This document shows positions 33,473 through 42,965 of a stretch of 64,000 nt of DNA, piece by piece. How positions within the stretch are numbered: position 1 is the first letter of the stretch; every line of letters begins with the position of its first letter. The position numbers were made by a program, and so were the translations under genes. This stretch comes from an uncultured Draconibacterium sp. (GTDB lineage: Bacteria > Bacteroidota > Bacteroidia > Bacteroidales > Prolixibacteraceae). The notes below the pieces were generated by a model, which was not told the DNA's origin, did no database searches, and was given only the letters and a program-made list of their open reading frames with translations. The stretch is taken from NCBI RefSeq assembly GCF_963677575.1, contig NZ_OY782038.1:1178001-1242000 (forward strand). Reading direction: 5' to 3'.

Positions 33473-34411
33473 ATGGAAGCACAAACCTGCAAAATAAAAT
33501 CGCTGAATATATCGGAAAAGAAAGGTACGATAAAAACCCCGCGCAAAGTATTAAATCTAAATCTTGAAGGTATAGAAGGCGATGCTCACGCCGGAAAATG
33601 GCATCGCCAAATCAGTCTTCTGGCTGCCGAAAGTATCAAAAGTTTTGAAGGAGAATTAGGTCGCGAAATTAAATATGGTGAATTTGCCGAAAACATTACA
33701 ACGGAAGGAATTGTAGTTCATAAAACCATGCCTTTTGATCGGTTCAGAGCAGGGGATGTAGAGTTGGAAGTAACACAAATCGGGAAAAAATGCCACGGCG
33801 ATAACTGTGAGATTTTTCAACTGGCAGGAAAATGTGTGATGCCAAAAGAAGGGATTTTCTGTCGGGTAATAAAACCGGGAACACTCTCGGAAAACGATGA
33901 GCTGGAATACATTCCAAAAACATTCCGCATTAAAGTAATTACTCTTAGCGACCGTGCTTTCCAAGGCATTTACAAAGACAAAAGCGGGTCTCTTCTTGAG
34001 AAACTGAGCAAAGACTGGTTCACAGCAAAAACTTACTTGTGCGAAACATCGCGCACAGTAATTCCTGACGAAAAAGAATTATTGGAAACCGAGCTACAAA
34101 ATGCTGTCATCGACGGTTACGACATCATTTATACCACCGGAAGCACCGGAATCGGACCGCGTGATATTGCTCCAACAATCATCTCAAACTTTATCGATCT
34201 GGAAATTCCGGGAATTATGGATCACATCCGGCTAAAATATGGCGCAGAAAAACCCAATGCTTTGCTCAGCCGTTCAATTGCGGGAGTTAAAGGCAAAACA
34301 TTGGTATTCTCGCTGCCGGGAAGTACAAAAGCCGTAAACGAATATTTAACAGAGATTCATAAAATTCTGATGCATTCATTTCTTATGCTTCATGGAATTG
34401 ACGGGCATTAA
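33473..34411 (+). CDS. MOSC domain fused to MogA/MoaB-like molybdopterin adenylyltransferase
   Basis: 312 residues in two parts. N-terminal MOSC domain (about 5-145), with EGDAHAGKWHRQISLLAAES and the conserved Cys-containing segment GKKCHGDNCEIF. C-terminal MogA/MoaB domain (about 150-312), with ITLSDRAFQGIYKDKSG and YTTGSTGIGPRDIAPT. The second half adenylates molybdopterin before MoeA acts; MOSC domains bind or transfer sulfur with Moco. The fusion joins cofactor assembly and sulfuration in one chain. Nine bases after moaC. Confidence 0.9.
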   Translation: MEAQTCKIKSLNISEKKGTIKTPRKVLNLNLEGIEGDAHAGKWHRQISLLAAESIKSFEGELGREIKYGEFAENITTEGIVVHKTMPFDRFRAGDVELEVTQIGKKCHGDNCEIFQLAGKCVMPKEGIFCRVIKPGTLSENDELEYIPKTFRIKVITLSDRAFQGIYKDKSGSLLEKLSKDWFTAKTYLCETSRTVIPDEKELLETELQNAVIDGYDIIYTTGSTGIGPRDIAPTIISNFIDLEIPGIMDHIRLKYGAEKPNALLSRSIAGVKGKTLVFSLPGSTKAVNEYLTEIHKILMHSFLMLHGIDGH

Positions 34412-34464
34412 CTTAATTTCAGAGAGTGGGCAAAACAGATATTGAATAAAGATTCGAACTCCTA

Positions 34465-34887
34465 TTATTTTTGGTTAAAGAAATCCCTCAGAATTTCAGT
34501 ATGGTCAAAAGTCAGTTCCGGCAAATCGTCAGTCGAAAACCATTTGGCTTGCGCTGCGTCATCGCTGCCTTTTACCGGCTTTTGTTCCTCCACTTCTACT
34601 GAATAAATCACTGAGATTGTTCGGTGGCGCGGATCGCGATCGATGGCATCATAAGTACGAAACTGCTGCATCTTTTCTACCTGCAGACCGGTTTCTTCTT
34701 CCAGTTCGCGAATACAGGCTTTTTCTAATGTTTCGTCCATATCCACAAAACCTCCGGGCAATGCCCATTTATTTTTAAAAGGTTCCCTACCTCGCTGTAT
34801 TAACAACACTAAAGTGGTAGCATCGTTTTTAACAAATACAATAGCATCGACGGTTAGGGCTGCACGTGGATATTTATAGGTGTACAT
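34465..34887 (-). CDS. NUDIX hydrolase
   Basis: 140-residue NUDIX protein with a complete box: GGFVDMDETLEKACIRELEEETGL (G-x5-E-x7-RELEEETGL, about residues 46-69). The length and the TVDAIVFVK...LVLLIQRGREPFKNKWALPGG start fit small ADP-ribose or 8-oxo-dGTP-type hydrolases. Convergent with the MOSC-MogA gene. Substrate not determined from sequence. Confidence 0.9.
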   Translation of the reverse strand: MYTYKYPRAALTVDAIVFVKNDATTLVLLIQRGREPFKNKWALPGGFVDMDETLEKACIRELEEETGLQVEKMQQFRTYDAIDRDPRHRTISVIYSVEVEEQKPVKGSDDAAQAKWFSTDDLPELTFDHTEILRDFFNQK

Positions 34888-35018
34888 GATTCAAGGAAAA
34901 AGTTTAAAGTGAAAAGGCAAAAGTAAAAGTTCAGAATTCAGATTCGACAATTTCTAAATCTTCTCGATCTAATTCAATCTCTTTTCAATCTTATCAACAT
35001 CAATCTTATCATTAAGCA

Positions 35019-35111
35019 TTACTTTTTGCGACCTGTTTTCCAGTGTTTTACAACCAGATAAATAGCGGCTACAAAAAGGGCAACGTAAATAACAAGCTCG
35101 ATGTGTTCCAT
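35019..35111 (-). CDS. 30-residue membrane microprotein
   Basis: ATG on the minus strand at 35111, one base after the stop of the NlpC/P60 gene, running to TAA at 35019. It encodes a single hydrophobic helix (HIELVIYVALFVAAIYLVV) and a basic tail (KHWKTGRKK), the topology of a one-pass membrane microprotein with cytoplasmic C-terminus. Stop-to-start spacing of one base suggests translational coupling. Too short for length-based gene callers; existence rests on composition and position. Confidence 0.5.
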   Translation of the reverse strand: MEHIELVIYVALFVAAIYLVVKHWKTGRKK

Positions 35112-35112
35112 T

Positions 35113-35901
35113 TTATTGTATTATTTTCTTCATTACACGCATTTTGTGGGTATAACGTTGCGTATCGATATTAAAAATTCCAAACTGATCGACATTATCG
35201 ATACGCACCTGCCCCGATGCATGAATGATTTTATTGCGTTTCCAAATAATTCCCACATGAACAATATTTCCTTCCTCATCGTCGAAAAAAGCAAGGTCGC
35301 CGGGTTCTGCCTCATCAACAAAACTCATGGCCGTTCCTATTTTTACCTGTTCGCTGGCATCGCGTGGTAATTTAATGCCAATCATCTTGTAAATAATCTG
35401 GGTAAAACCACTGCAATCAACACCAAAAGGTGTACGTCCTCCCCAAAGGTAAGGCGCATTAAAATATTTCAAAGCCTGTTTTATGGCAATTTTGCGTGCA
35501 TTTTTCAGCTTTCCGTAAATAACGTCGCCGGTTGCCAGGTACGTGTCTTGAATTACCGAAAACTGTTTTAGATAAGGGCGCCAAACAGGCAAAGTACTTC
35601 CGGCTGCCAGCATTAAGTTTTGTTCTTCGTTAACCGGAACAATGGTAATAATATCGGATGTAACGGCAGTTGGGCTCTTTTCAATTTTGTTTAAAGTACG
35701 ATTAGAAATCGGCGTAATCATTTTTGTATCAATCCAGCCTTCGTAACCGTCGTAGGCCAGCTTAACATTGGTCCAGCCCACCATTTGTTCGCGCATTTCG
35801 AAGTGTTCGCCAAAAAGAATCTGTGTAACCATTTCACTTTTTTCCGAAGGCTCGAGCCGAACCGGAATAATACTTAAATTGGAAATGCCGTAGTTCATCA
35901 A
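35113..35901 (-). CDS. NlpC/P60 cysteine peptidase with N-terminal SH3-like domains
   Basis: 262 residues. N-terminal SH3-like region (about 5-70, IIPVRLEPSEKSEMVTQILFGEHFE) and a C-terminal C40 peptidase domain with catalytic Cys in GVDCSGFTQIIY (about 160-171) and His in IVHVGIIW, followed by HASGQVRID. Such enzymes cut the gamma-D-Glu-diaminopimelate bond in cell-wall peptides. No signal peptide is visible, suggesting a cytoplasmic role in recycling muropeptides, as for YkfC-type enzymes. Confidence 0.88.
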   Translation of the reverse strand: MMNYGISNLSIIPVRLEPSEKSEMVTQILFGEHFEMREQMVGWTNVKLAYDGYEGWIDTKMITPISNRTLNKIEKSPTAVTSDIITIVPVNEEQNLMLAAGSTLPVWRPYLKQFSVIQDTYLATGDVIYGKLKNARKIAIKQALKYFNAPYLWGGRTPFGVDCSGFTQIIYKMIGIKLPRDASEQVKIGTAMSFVDEAEPGDLAFFDDEEGNIVHVGIIWKRNKIIHASGQVRIDNVDQFGIFNIDTQRYTHKMRVMKKIIQ

Positions 35902-35959
35902 TATTTTCTTAATTTTATTTTGTAAAACAGGAATAGCACCTGTTTGAAGCGTATAAACA

Positions 35960-35988
35960 CAAAACTAAGAAAAAATGGGCTTTACAAA
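35960..35988 (-). promoter_or_regulatory. Promoter of the NlpC/P60 gene
   Basis: Minus strand: TTTG (35988-35985) and TAGTTTTG (35967-35960), an exact TAnnTTTG, spacer 17 bases. Start of transcription about 35953, 50 bases before the gene. Confidence 0.45.
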
Positions 35989-36090
35989 CTTATCTGCAAA
36001 CCTAATTTGTCAACGAGATATTAAGAGACGGTTTAAAAAGAAGCAGATGAGTGTAATGGTATTTTAAATCAAAATTTCGATATTCGGTAT

Positions 36091-38175
36091 ATGAAGAAAT
36101 TAATGAGAAAACTAAAAAGCTACACCCGGCTATTATTACAGATTTCGCTATTTATGCTTACAGCAGTGGCTTTGTATTTAATTTTGCCCGGAGAACCAAA
36201 GTTTAAATACGAGTACCAGAGAGGGTTTCCGTGGCAGCACGAAAACCTGGTGGCACCTTTCGACTTTGCTATTTTAAAAACGGCTAACGAACTGGATGAC
36301 GAAAAAACGGAGCAGATTAATTCGCTAGTTCCGTATTTTTTTAACGATACTACGCAAAAAATTGAAAGTTTAGCACGCCTTCGCCAGGATATGGAACTTG
36401 ATATTGACACCACAAACACCAATAAGAAAAAAATATTTGAAGCTTTATCAACAAAACTCGATGAAATATACAACAACGGAATTCTGCTTTTTTCGGTGGA
36501 TATTTATGACGAACTGAAAGGGAAAGATCAGATTAATAAGCGCACCGGAAATACCGTTCAGAAAGAAGATATTGATCAGCTGCATTCTGAAAAGTCGGCT
36601 TATAATGCTTTGCTAAACACACGGCAAAATCTGGTTATCGAAGGCAACAATTTCCCGTGGCTTGCCGAACTTAATCTTGATCGGTACATAACAGCAAACC
36701 TTTCGTACGATAACGAAACCAGTCAGAAAGAAATTGATGAAATAACACAAACCATTTCGGCCACGCGCGGTATGGTAAAACAAGGGCAACGAATTGTGCT
36801 GCAAGGCGAAATTGTAGATGCCGAAAAATACCAAATGCTGGAATCGTTAAAAGCCAGCTACGAAAAAGAGCGCGGCAACGATGTTAACCGTTACATGGTT
36901 TCCATTGGAAAAGTGTTGCTTATTTCGGTTCTGCTTAGCTTTATTTTTGTATTTCTTCTGCTGTACCGACGCGATATTCTTCAGCACCTCAATAAATTAA
37001 GTTTTATGCTGATGCTGATGGTTGGCATAATTATGCTATCAAACTTTATTAACACTTTTCCGAACCTACATATTTACATTGTTCCTTTGGCGGTGTTCCC
37101 GATTATGATCCGAACATTTTTCGATTCGCGAACGGCTATTTTTACACTAATCATCACCACCCTGCTGATGGGATTTTATGCTCCAAACAATTACGAATTT
37201 ATTCTTCTGCAAGTATCAGCCGGTCTTATTGCGGTTTTTAGCCTGAATAAAATGCATCGCCGCGTTCACCTGGTGTTGGCTGCCTTGTGGGTATTTTTAA
37301 CCTACGTAGTTGTATTTACGGCGCTAAATCTTATACATGAAGGAACATTTTTAACCTACGATTATTCGATGTTAAAATGGTTTGCCATTAGCAGTGTGCT
37401 TATTCTGTTGGTTTACCCACTGGTATATATTTTCGAAAAACTTTTTGGATTCGTTTCTGATGTTACCTTGATAGAAATATCGGATAGTAACCAGCCATTG
37501 TTACGAAAACTGGCCGAACAGGCACCGGGAACATTTCAGCACTCGATGCAAATTGCCAACCTGGCCGAAGAGGTTATTCTGCGCATTGGCGGAAACCCGT
37601 TTTTGGTACGTGCCGGCGCACTTTATCACGACATTGGCAAAATCGGACGCCCCAACTTTTTTATCGAAAACCAGGCGATGGGAATGAATCCTCACGACCG
37701 GATAAGTAACTTAAAAAGTGCCGAAGTAATTATCGATCACGTAAAAAACGGTGTAAAAATGGCACAAAAGCACAAGCTCCCGGCGGTTATAATTGAGTTT
37801 ATCGCCACGCATCACGGCACAACAAAAGCAAAATACTTTTATCTGAAACACCAGGAACAAAATCCCGACCAGGAAGTTGATGAGAAAGCCTTTATATACC
37901 CCGGCCCACTTCCACGCTCGAAAGAAGCTGCGGTAGTAATGCTGGTTGACGGAATTGAAGCTGCATCGCGCAGTATGAAAGAAAAAACGCACGAAAACCT
38001 TAAGACGCTTATCGACAGTATGATCGACAAGAAAATTGAGGATAAACAGCTGGACGACTCAGACCTGACATTCAGAGATATTGATACAATTAAACGTACA
38101 CTTTTAGAAAAACTGATAAATATTTACCATATAAGAATTGAATATCCCGACGAAAAGAAAGGAAAAAAGCAGTAG
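36091..38175 (+). CDS. PgpH-type 7TM-HD cyclic-di-AMP phosphodiesterase
   Basis: 694 residues. One N-terminal helix, an extracytoplasmic 7TMR-HDED domain (about 45-265), a block of seven transmembrane helices (about 270-465), and a cytoplasmic HD domain (about 480-690) with the metal motif ALYHDIGKIGRPNFF and IATHHGTTKAKYF. The family (PgpH) hydrolyses c-di-AMP to pApA, controlling osmotic and wall homeostasis. Full length, no truncation. It is adjacent to a cell-wall peptidase gene but divergent from it. Confidence 0.93.
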   Translation: MKKLMRKLKSYTRLLLQISLFMLTAVALYLILPGEPKFKYEYQRGFPWQHENLVAPFDFAILKTANELDDEKTEQINSLVPYFFNDTTQKIESLARLRQDMELDIDTTNTNKKKIFEALSTKLDEIYNNGILLFSVDIYDELKGKDQINKRTGNTVQKEDIDQLHSEKSAYNALLNTRQNLVIEGNNFPWLAELNLDRYITANLSYDNETSQKEIDEITQTISATRGMVKQGQRIVLQGEIVDAEKYQMLESLKASYEKERGNDVNRYMVSIGKVLLISVLLSFIFVFLLLYRRDILQHLNKLSFMLMLMVGIIMLSNFINTFPNLHIYIVPLAVFPIMIRTFFDSRTAIFTLIITTLLMGFYAPNNYEFILLQVSAGLIAVFSLNKMHRRVHLVLAALWVFLTYVVVFTALNLIHEGTFLTYDYSMLKWFAISSVLILLVYPLVYIFEKLFGFVSDVTLIEISDSNQPLLRKLAEQAPGTFQHSMQIANLAEEVILRIGGNPFLVRAGALYHDIGKIGRPNFFIENQAMGMNPHDRISNLKSAEVIIDHVKNGVKMAQKHKLPAVIIEFIATHHGTTKAKYFYLKHQEQNPDQEVDEKAFIYPGPLPRSKEAAVVMLVDGIEAASRSMKEKTHENLKTLIDSMIDKKIEDKQLDDSDLTFRDIDTIKRTLLEKLINIYHIRIEYPDEKKGKKQ

Positions 38176-38250
38176 GAATAAACGAAAACGCCCCATACTG
38201 CGTTAATATAGAATGATTGTAGAATAATTGTGGACGTAACAAAATACATT

Positions 38251-39660
38251 ATGAAAAATTTAGTGAAAACAACATTATTGTTATTTCTTGCTGTGGCTAT
38301 TTTTAATAGCTGCCAAAAGGATGACCCTACCCCCGACGGGCCAGAGGCTTCGGAATATACCAAAAAGGTAAATCGTTTCATTAAAGCTGCAATGGATGAT
38401 AAATACTTCTGGAACGAGGATATGCCCGACCTGAATTACAATTACGAAACCGATTCGAAGGAATATTTTAGTAAATTATTGGATGAAGACGATGAATTTT
38501 CGTGGATTACAGATGATGTTGATGCACTGTTAAATAGTTTCGAGGGAAATGAAAAATCGTTTGGCTGGTCACTCGCGTTTTACAACATTACAGATATTGG
38601 AAAAATCGTTGGAATAGTAGAGTTTGTATATCCCGAAACTCCGGCCTCGGTGGCAGGATTCAAACGCGGAGATATCCTGCTAAAAGTTAATGGCAGCAAC
38701 TTGTCGCAATCAAATTACAGCGATTTACTGAATCTCGATCAAGCCGATGTTACTGTTGGTATCCCCACAGAAACAGATATAGTTGAAGACACCACAATAA
38801 GTTTAGTATCAGATCAACTTTCACTAAATCCGGTGTTAACTACCAATGTGGTAGCACACGATGGAAGAAGAATTGGCTACCTCTTTTATGCCCAGTTTAT
38901 TCCAAACTATGATAACGACCTTGGTGCTGCTTTCCAAAGTTTCATCAGCCAAAACATTACAGATTTGGTTGTGGATCTTAGATATAATACAGGCGGCATA
39001 ACTTCATCTGCTCAATATCTTGCTTCATGCATCGCCCCCTTGGACGTAGTAAATAATAATGAGATACTTGTGACTTTAAAGTGGAACAAATACTGGCAAG
39101 AATACTGGACCGACCGACAGATTATGAGTCAACTGGAAATGTATTTCAATAACCAGGTGCCATACAAATTGGGGCTAAACAAGGTTTATTTCCTTACCGG
39201 ACCATACACCGCGTCGTCTTCGGAACTCACCATAACCGGCTTAAAACCTTATATGGATGAAGTTATAACTGTTGGCGATACCACTTACGGCAAATATGTA
39301 GGTTCGCAAACTTTGCTACCGGTTACGTATTTGAACGATGCAGATGCACAGGAAATTAGCAACTGGGCTGTACAACCTATTGTTTTACGCTGGGCTAATT
39401 CAGCCGGAGTAACCGACTTTAAAGGTGGTTTTCCTCCGGATATTCCGGCCGACGATAATTTGTTTAACGCTTACCCGCTGGGCGATAAAAACGATCCGCT
39501 TTTTAAAGCTGCCATTGAAGATATTACCGGAACACCTGTGGTAGCCATGAAAAGTGCACCGAAAGTGAATTTCAATTATAAAATGATAGATCGTGGTTTT
39601 TCACGTTACGATGAAAATAAACGCCAGGGACCAATGGGGCTAAATAAACTACCGGAATAA
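38251..39660 (+). CDS. S41 family peptidase lipoprotein
   Basis: About 469 residues from ATG 38251. Lipobox FNSC (about residue 21), followed by acid-rich DDPTPDGPEA. Then a PDZ-like segment (PETPASVAGFKRGDILLKVNG, about 130-150) and an S41 C-terminal-processing-peptidase domain with LVVDLRYNTGG and the nucleophile Ser in YTASSSELTITGLKPY. Probably degrades or trims proteins in the envelope. GTG 38230 would extend it by 7 residues without improving the signal peptide. Confidence 0.88.
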   Translation: MKNLVKTTLLLFLAVAIFNSCQKDDPTPDGPEASEYTKKVNRFIKAAMDDKYFWNEDMPDLNYNYETDSKEYFSKLLDEDDEFSWITDDVDALLNSFEGNEKSFGWSLAFYNITDIGKIVGIVEFVYPETPASVAGFKRGDILLKVNGSNLSQSNYSDLLNLDQADVTVGIPTETDIVEDTTISLVSDQLSLNPVLTTNVVAHDGRRIGYLFYAQFIPNYDNDLGAAFQSFISQNITDLVVDLRYNTGGITSSAQYLASCIAPLDVVNNNEILVTLKWNKYWQEYWTDRQIMSQLEMYFNNQVPYKLGLNKVYFLTGPYTASSSELTITGLKPYMDEVITVGDTTYGKYVGSQTLLPVTYLNDADAQEISNWAVQPIVLRWANSAGVTDFKGGFPPDIPADDNLFNAYPLGDKNDPLFKAAIEDITGTPVVAMKSAPKVNFNYKMIDRGFSRYDENKRQGPMGLNKLPE

Positions 39661-39699
39661 GAAAAGAAACATCGAAAAATTGAAAGATACAGCTATAAA

Positions 39700-39725
39700 A
39701 AAAGGTGCTCAACTGAGCACCTTTT
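39700..39725. terminator. Bidirectional terminator
   Basis: Perfect 11-bp stem AAAAGGTGCTC (39700-39710) with GAGCACCTTTT (39715-39725) and loop AACT, between the convergent S41 peptidase and NigD-like genes. Confidence 0.85.
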
Positions 39726-39746
39726 CTGTTTTACACTGTTTAATTT

Positions 39747-40457
39747 TTATGGTGTGGGTAATTCCAAATTGCTGTAATTAAATACGCCACTGTCTTGATA
39801 AGCAACACCTTCATAATCGGTTGCTGTAACTTCAAAACGTATCGAATCTAAACCATTTACACGCAAACTGTTCAAACTAAACGAAACATAAGCGATATAT
39901 GGAATCGACTCCGGATCTTCGTTTGCATTGTGTCTCAACTCCAATTGAAACGGCTGATCATCGGCTGTTAATTCTCCCGGTTCTTTTACCAGGTTCAAGA
40001 AATGGGTATTATTGTATCCCCAGTATTTCAATCTAAAATTCAGTAAACTGTCGGTAATCCAGGCATCTTTAACAATAATAGGATCGTTACCAATACTATC
40101 CTCATTTTCTTCCGTAATATCCATAATACCTTTCATCAGAACATCGCTGATATCATTGACTTTAACAAAGTAGCGTTCTACAGAACTGCTGGTTTCATCT
40201 TCATCTAAAATTGTATAGTTAACCAAAACACGGTCGCCATCCGAAAAATCTAAAGACCATCCCGGGCTCGACGAAGCTGCCGGAATCAATACAGTACCGT
40301 TGTCCATTATCAGACTCACCGCTCCTGCTCCATCTCCCTTATAAATTCCAAACCCAATCCAATAATCGCCCAACGAATAACCATCGTCATCATCTAAACA
40401 GCTGGTAAAAGCTACCAGTAATCCTATTAAAATTCCAAATGCTAATTTTCTCATCAC
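39747..40457 (-). CDS. NigD-like lipoprotein
   Basis: 236 residues. Lipobox AFTSC at about residue 20 followed by LDDDDG, an acidic stretch matching the surface-export signal of Bacteroidetes lipoproteins. The N-terminal OB-like part (DYWIGFGIYKGDGAGAVSLIMDNGTVLIPA) and C-terminal beta-sandwich fit the NigD family. NigD was first linked to bacteriocin/immunity loci, but members are widespread and their role is unknown. Confidence 0.8.
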   Translation of the reverse strand: MMRKLAFGILIGLLVAFTSCLDDDDGYSLGDYWIGFGIYKGDGAGAVSLIMDNGTVLIPAASSSPGWSLDFSDGDRVLVNYTILDEDETSSSVERYFVKVNDISDVLMKGIMDITEENEDSIGNDPIIVKDAWITDSLLNFRLKYWGYNNTHFLNLVKEPGELTADDQPFQLELRHNANEDPESIPYIAYVSFSLNSLRVNGLDSIRFEVTATDYEGVAYQDSGVFNYSNLELPTP

Positions 40458-40650
40458 TCTTTTTAATTAATTTAATCACAGCTGATAGACGAGAGAAAAA
40501 GAAAAAAGGTTGCGTTGAATAGTTAAAATATGTTGTAGTTTTATGGAGATAAGATCTGGCATAGCTTTTGCAATTCATATATATAGATATTTGTATATAT
40601 TTGAACAAATTTTAGTTCTTTCAGGTTGATATTAATAAAAACAGAATAAA

Positions 40651-41172
40651 ATGAAAACAAGATTTATTACACTAATGATGGCTGCTTTATTATTGTTTGG
40701 GTATAGCTCGTGCACAGCAAAAACAGAAAGCAACAATAGCGAAAAACCTGCAGAATCGGTTTCAGAGGCAGGGAAAGCCACCACCATGTTAACCAAAGCT
40801 ATGTTTTTGGAGAAAGTATGGGATTATGAAAATTCGCCACAAGAATGGAAGTACAAAGGTGAAAAACCGGCCCTGATCGATTTCTATGCCGACTGGTGCG
40901 GACCTTGCCGAACAGCAGCTCCTATTTTAGAAGAAGTGGCAGCGGAATTTTCGGAAGAAGTGATCGTTTACAAAATCGATACACAAGTTGAACGCGAACT
41001 TGCAGCTGTATTTGGTGTAAAAAGTATACCGGCTTTCCTTTATATTCCTATGGAAGGAAAACCAACAATGGCTTCGGGTATTGCACGAACGAAAGAAGAT
41101 ACAAAAAAGATGTTTACACAAAATATCAATACGATATTGCTTAAAAAGCAAGAAACCAGCGACACACTTTAA
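40651..41172 (+). CDS. Thioredoxin-like lipoprotein
   Basis: 173 residues. Lipobox YSSC (about residue 21) and a Ser/Glu-rich linker, then a thioredoxin domain with the classical active site WCGPC in FYADWCGPCRTAAPILEEVA (about 77-96) and the cis-Pro region SIPAFLYI. It probably reduces disulfides in the envelope, anchored by lipid. It stands alone between terminators. Confidence 0.88.
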   Translation: MKTRFITLMMAALLLFGYSSCTAKTESNNSEKPAESVSEAGKATTMLTKAMFLEKVWDYENSPQEWKYKGEKPALIDFYADWCGPCRTAAPILEEVAAEFSEEVIVYKIDTQVERELAAVFGVKSIPAFLYIPMEGKPTMASGIARTKEDTKKMFTQNINTILLKKQETSDTL

Positions 41173-41190
41173 TTGTTAAGGTGTGAAACT

Positions 41191-41228
41191 AAAAAAGGCT
41201 GTCTGATAAATATCAGACAGCCTTTTTT
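41191..41228. terminator. 18-bp-stem bidirectional terminator
   Basis: Perfect inverted repeat with arms 41191-41208 and 41211-41228 (core GGCTGTCTGATA / TATCAGACAGCC), A-run and T-run at the ends. Sits between the convergent thioredoxin and hutH genes. Confidence 0.92.
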
Positions 41229-41230
41229 GT

Positions 41231-42733
41231 TTATAATCGATTGAACTTTGTGGTATTCAAAAATTCGATGGTAAGATTAATGGCTTCGTACATTACAATG
41301 TCTTCCTCTACAAAACCTACCTTTTTGCGATACGCTGCAATAAAGCGCTCGATAAATGGCGACGATTGTACAGGTCGGCGAAAATCCATTGCCTGAGCAG
41401 CATTGTATAATTCAATTGCCAGTATTTTCTCGGTATTCAGAACTACTTTTAAAGCTTTTGTAGCTGCATTTCCGCCCATACTCACGTGGTCTTCCTGCTC
41501 GTTCGACGATGGAATAGAATCGACGACACATGGCGTGCAAAGTTGTTTATTCTGACTAACAATAGACGCTGCTGCATACTGCGGAATCATAAACCCGGAA
41601 TTCAATCCCGGATTAGCTACCAAAAATTCAGGTAATTCGCGTTCGCCAGAAATCAAGCGGTAAGTTCTTCGCTCCGAAATGCTTCCCAGTTCGCTCATTG
41701 CCATTGCCAAAAAATCGAGCGACAAAGCAAGCGGCTCGCCATGAAAATTACCTCCTGATATAATCAAATCCTCATCCGGAAATACCGTTGGATTATCAGT
41801 TACCGAGTTAATTTCGGTTTCAATAACGGTAGCCACATAATTCACCGCATCTTTTACCGCACCGTGAACCTGCGGAATACAGCGGAAAGAATATGGATCC
41901 TGAATATGAGCTTTTGGTTTGGCCTGCATTTCACTGCCGGTTAAAACATTCCTGAAATTCTTTGCCGTTTCGGCCTGTCCTCTGTGCGGACGAATACGTT
42001 GAATATTTTCAGAGAATGGTTCGATCAGACCGTCGAATGCATCCAGCGAAAGTGCCCCGATAATATCTCCCTGATCGATGATCCGGAATGTTTTTAATAA
42101 GGTATAAACGGCGTGCGCGCTCATAAACTGCGTGCCATTCAGCAAAGCAAGTCCCTCTTTGGCTTCCAGTTTTATGGGCTCCCACCCCAGCTTTTCGAGC
42201 ACCTTGCCTGACTGTTGTTTTTTGCCTTCAAAATTAACTTCTCCCAAACCAAGCAGCGGGAGGAATAATTTTGCCAACGGAGCCAAATCACCACTGGCAC
42301 CAAGCGATCCCTGCTCGCAAACAACTGGTAAAACATCGTTATTGAAAAGGTCAAGAATTCGTTGTACAGTTATTAATTGCACCGCCGAATTTCCTTTTGA
42401 AAGCGCATGAACTTTTAGCAACAACATCAGTTTCACAACATCAGCCGGAATTTCCGGACCAATATTACATGCATGAGAAACTACCAGATTTTCCTGCAAT
42501 TTACTCAGGCTATCTTTCGAAATTTCGATATCGCACAAAGCACCAAATCCGGTATTAATTCCGTAAAGAGGTTTATCGGCTCTTTCGAGTTTATTATCAA
42601 GGTACTTTTTACTTTTATGAATGAGTTGTACGGAAATTTCGGAAAGTTTAAGCTTTACATTGTTTTCCAAAATATCCTGAATGATCTCGAAAGTGAGGTT
42701 TTTGGGTGTTATTTCAAATATACGGTTTGCCAT
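41231..42733 (-). CDS. hutH: Histidine ammonia-lyase
   Basis: Deaminates histidine to urocanate. 500 residues, normal length. The MIO prosthetic group forms from Ala-Ser-Gly in CEQGSLGASGDLAPLA (about 140-155). YGINTGFGALCD, the LVVSHACNIG segment with the SH pair that favours His over Tyr/Phe, and SSNEQEDHVSMGGNAA are also present. It is downstream of hisS on the same strand; hutU, hutI and other hut genes are not nearby. Confidence 0.93.
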   Translation of the reverse strand: MANRIFEITPKNLTFEIIQDILENNVKLKLSEISVQLIHKSKKYLDNKLERADKPLYGINTGFGALCDIEISKDSLSKLQENLVVSHACNIGPEIPADVVKLMLLLKVHALSKGNSAVQLITVQRILDLFNNDVLPVVCEQGSLGASGDLAPLAKLFLPLLGLGEVNFEGKKQQSGKVLEKLGWEPIKLEAKEGLALLNGTQFMSAHAVYTLLKTFRIIDQGDIIGALSLDAFDGLIEPFSENIQRIRPHRGQAETAKNFRNVLTGSEMQAKPKAHIQDPYSFRCIPQVHGAVKDAVNYVATVIETEINSVTDNPTVFPDEDLIISGGNFHGEPLALSLDFLAMAMSELGSISERRTYRLISGERELPEFLVANPGLNSGFMIPQYAAASIVSQNKQLCTPCVVDSIPSSNEQEDHVSMGGNAATKALKVVLNTEKILAIELYNAAQAMDFRRPVQSSPFIERFIAAYRKKVGFVEEDIVMYEAINLTIEFLNTTKFNRL

Positions 42734-42965
42734 GATTTAAATTGTAAAAATTTTTAATGGAGAAATTGTTAAACTGTTAAACCGATAAATTGTAAATTGA
42801 GTCGAGCCTTAATAAATCGCTAGCTACTCGCTAACTTTTACAATCCATCTACGCACGTTTATCAAGGGAAACGTACATCTCCACCAAGGGTTTTTACAAG
42901 TCTGTTTGAAACCGATTCAATCATTGCTCAATTTATTTTGGGGCAATATCGGACAATCCGATCAG

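Noticed and set aside
42734..42965. tRNA or structured RNA between hutH and hisS
   Set aside because: No cloverleaf or T-box-like element could be built by eye.
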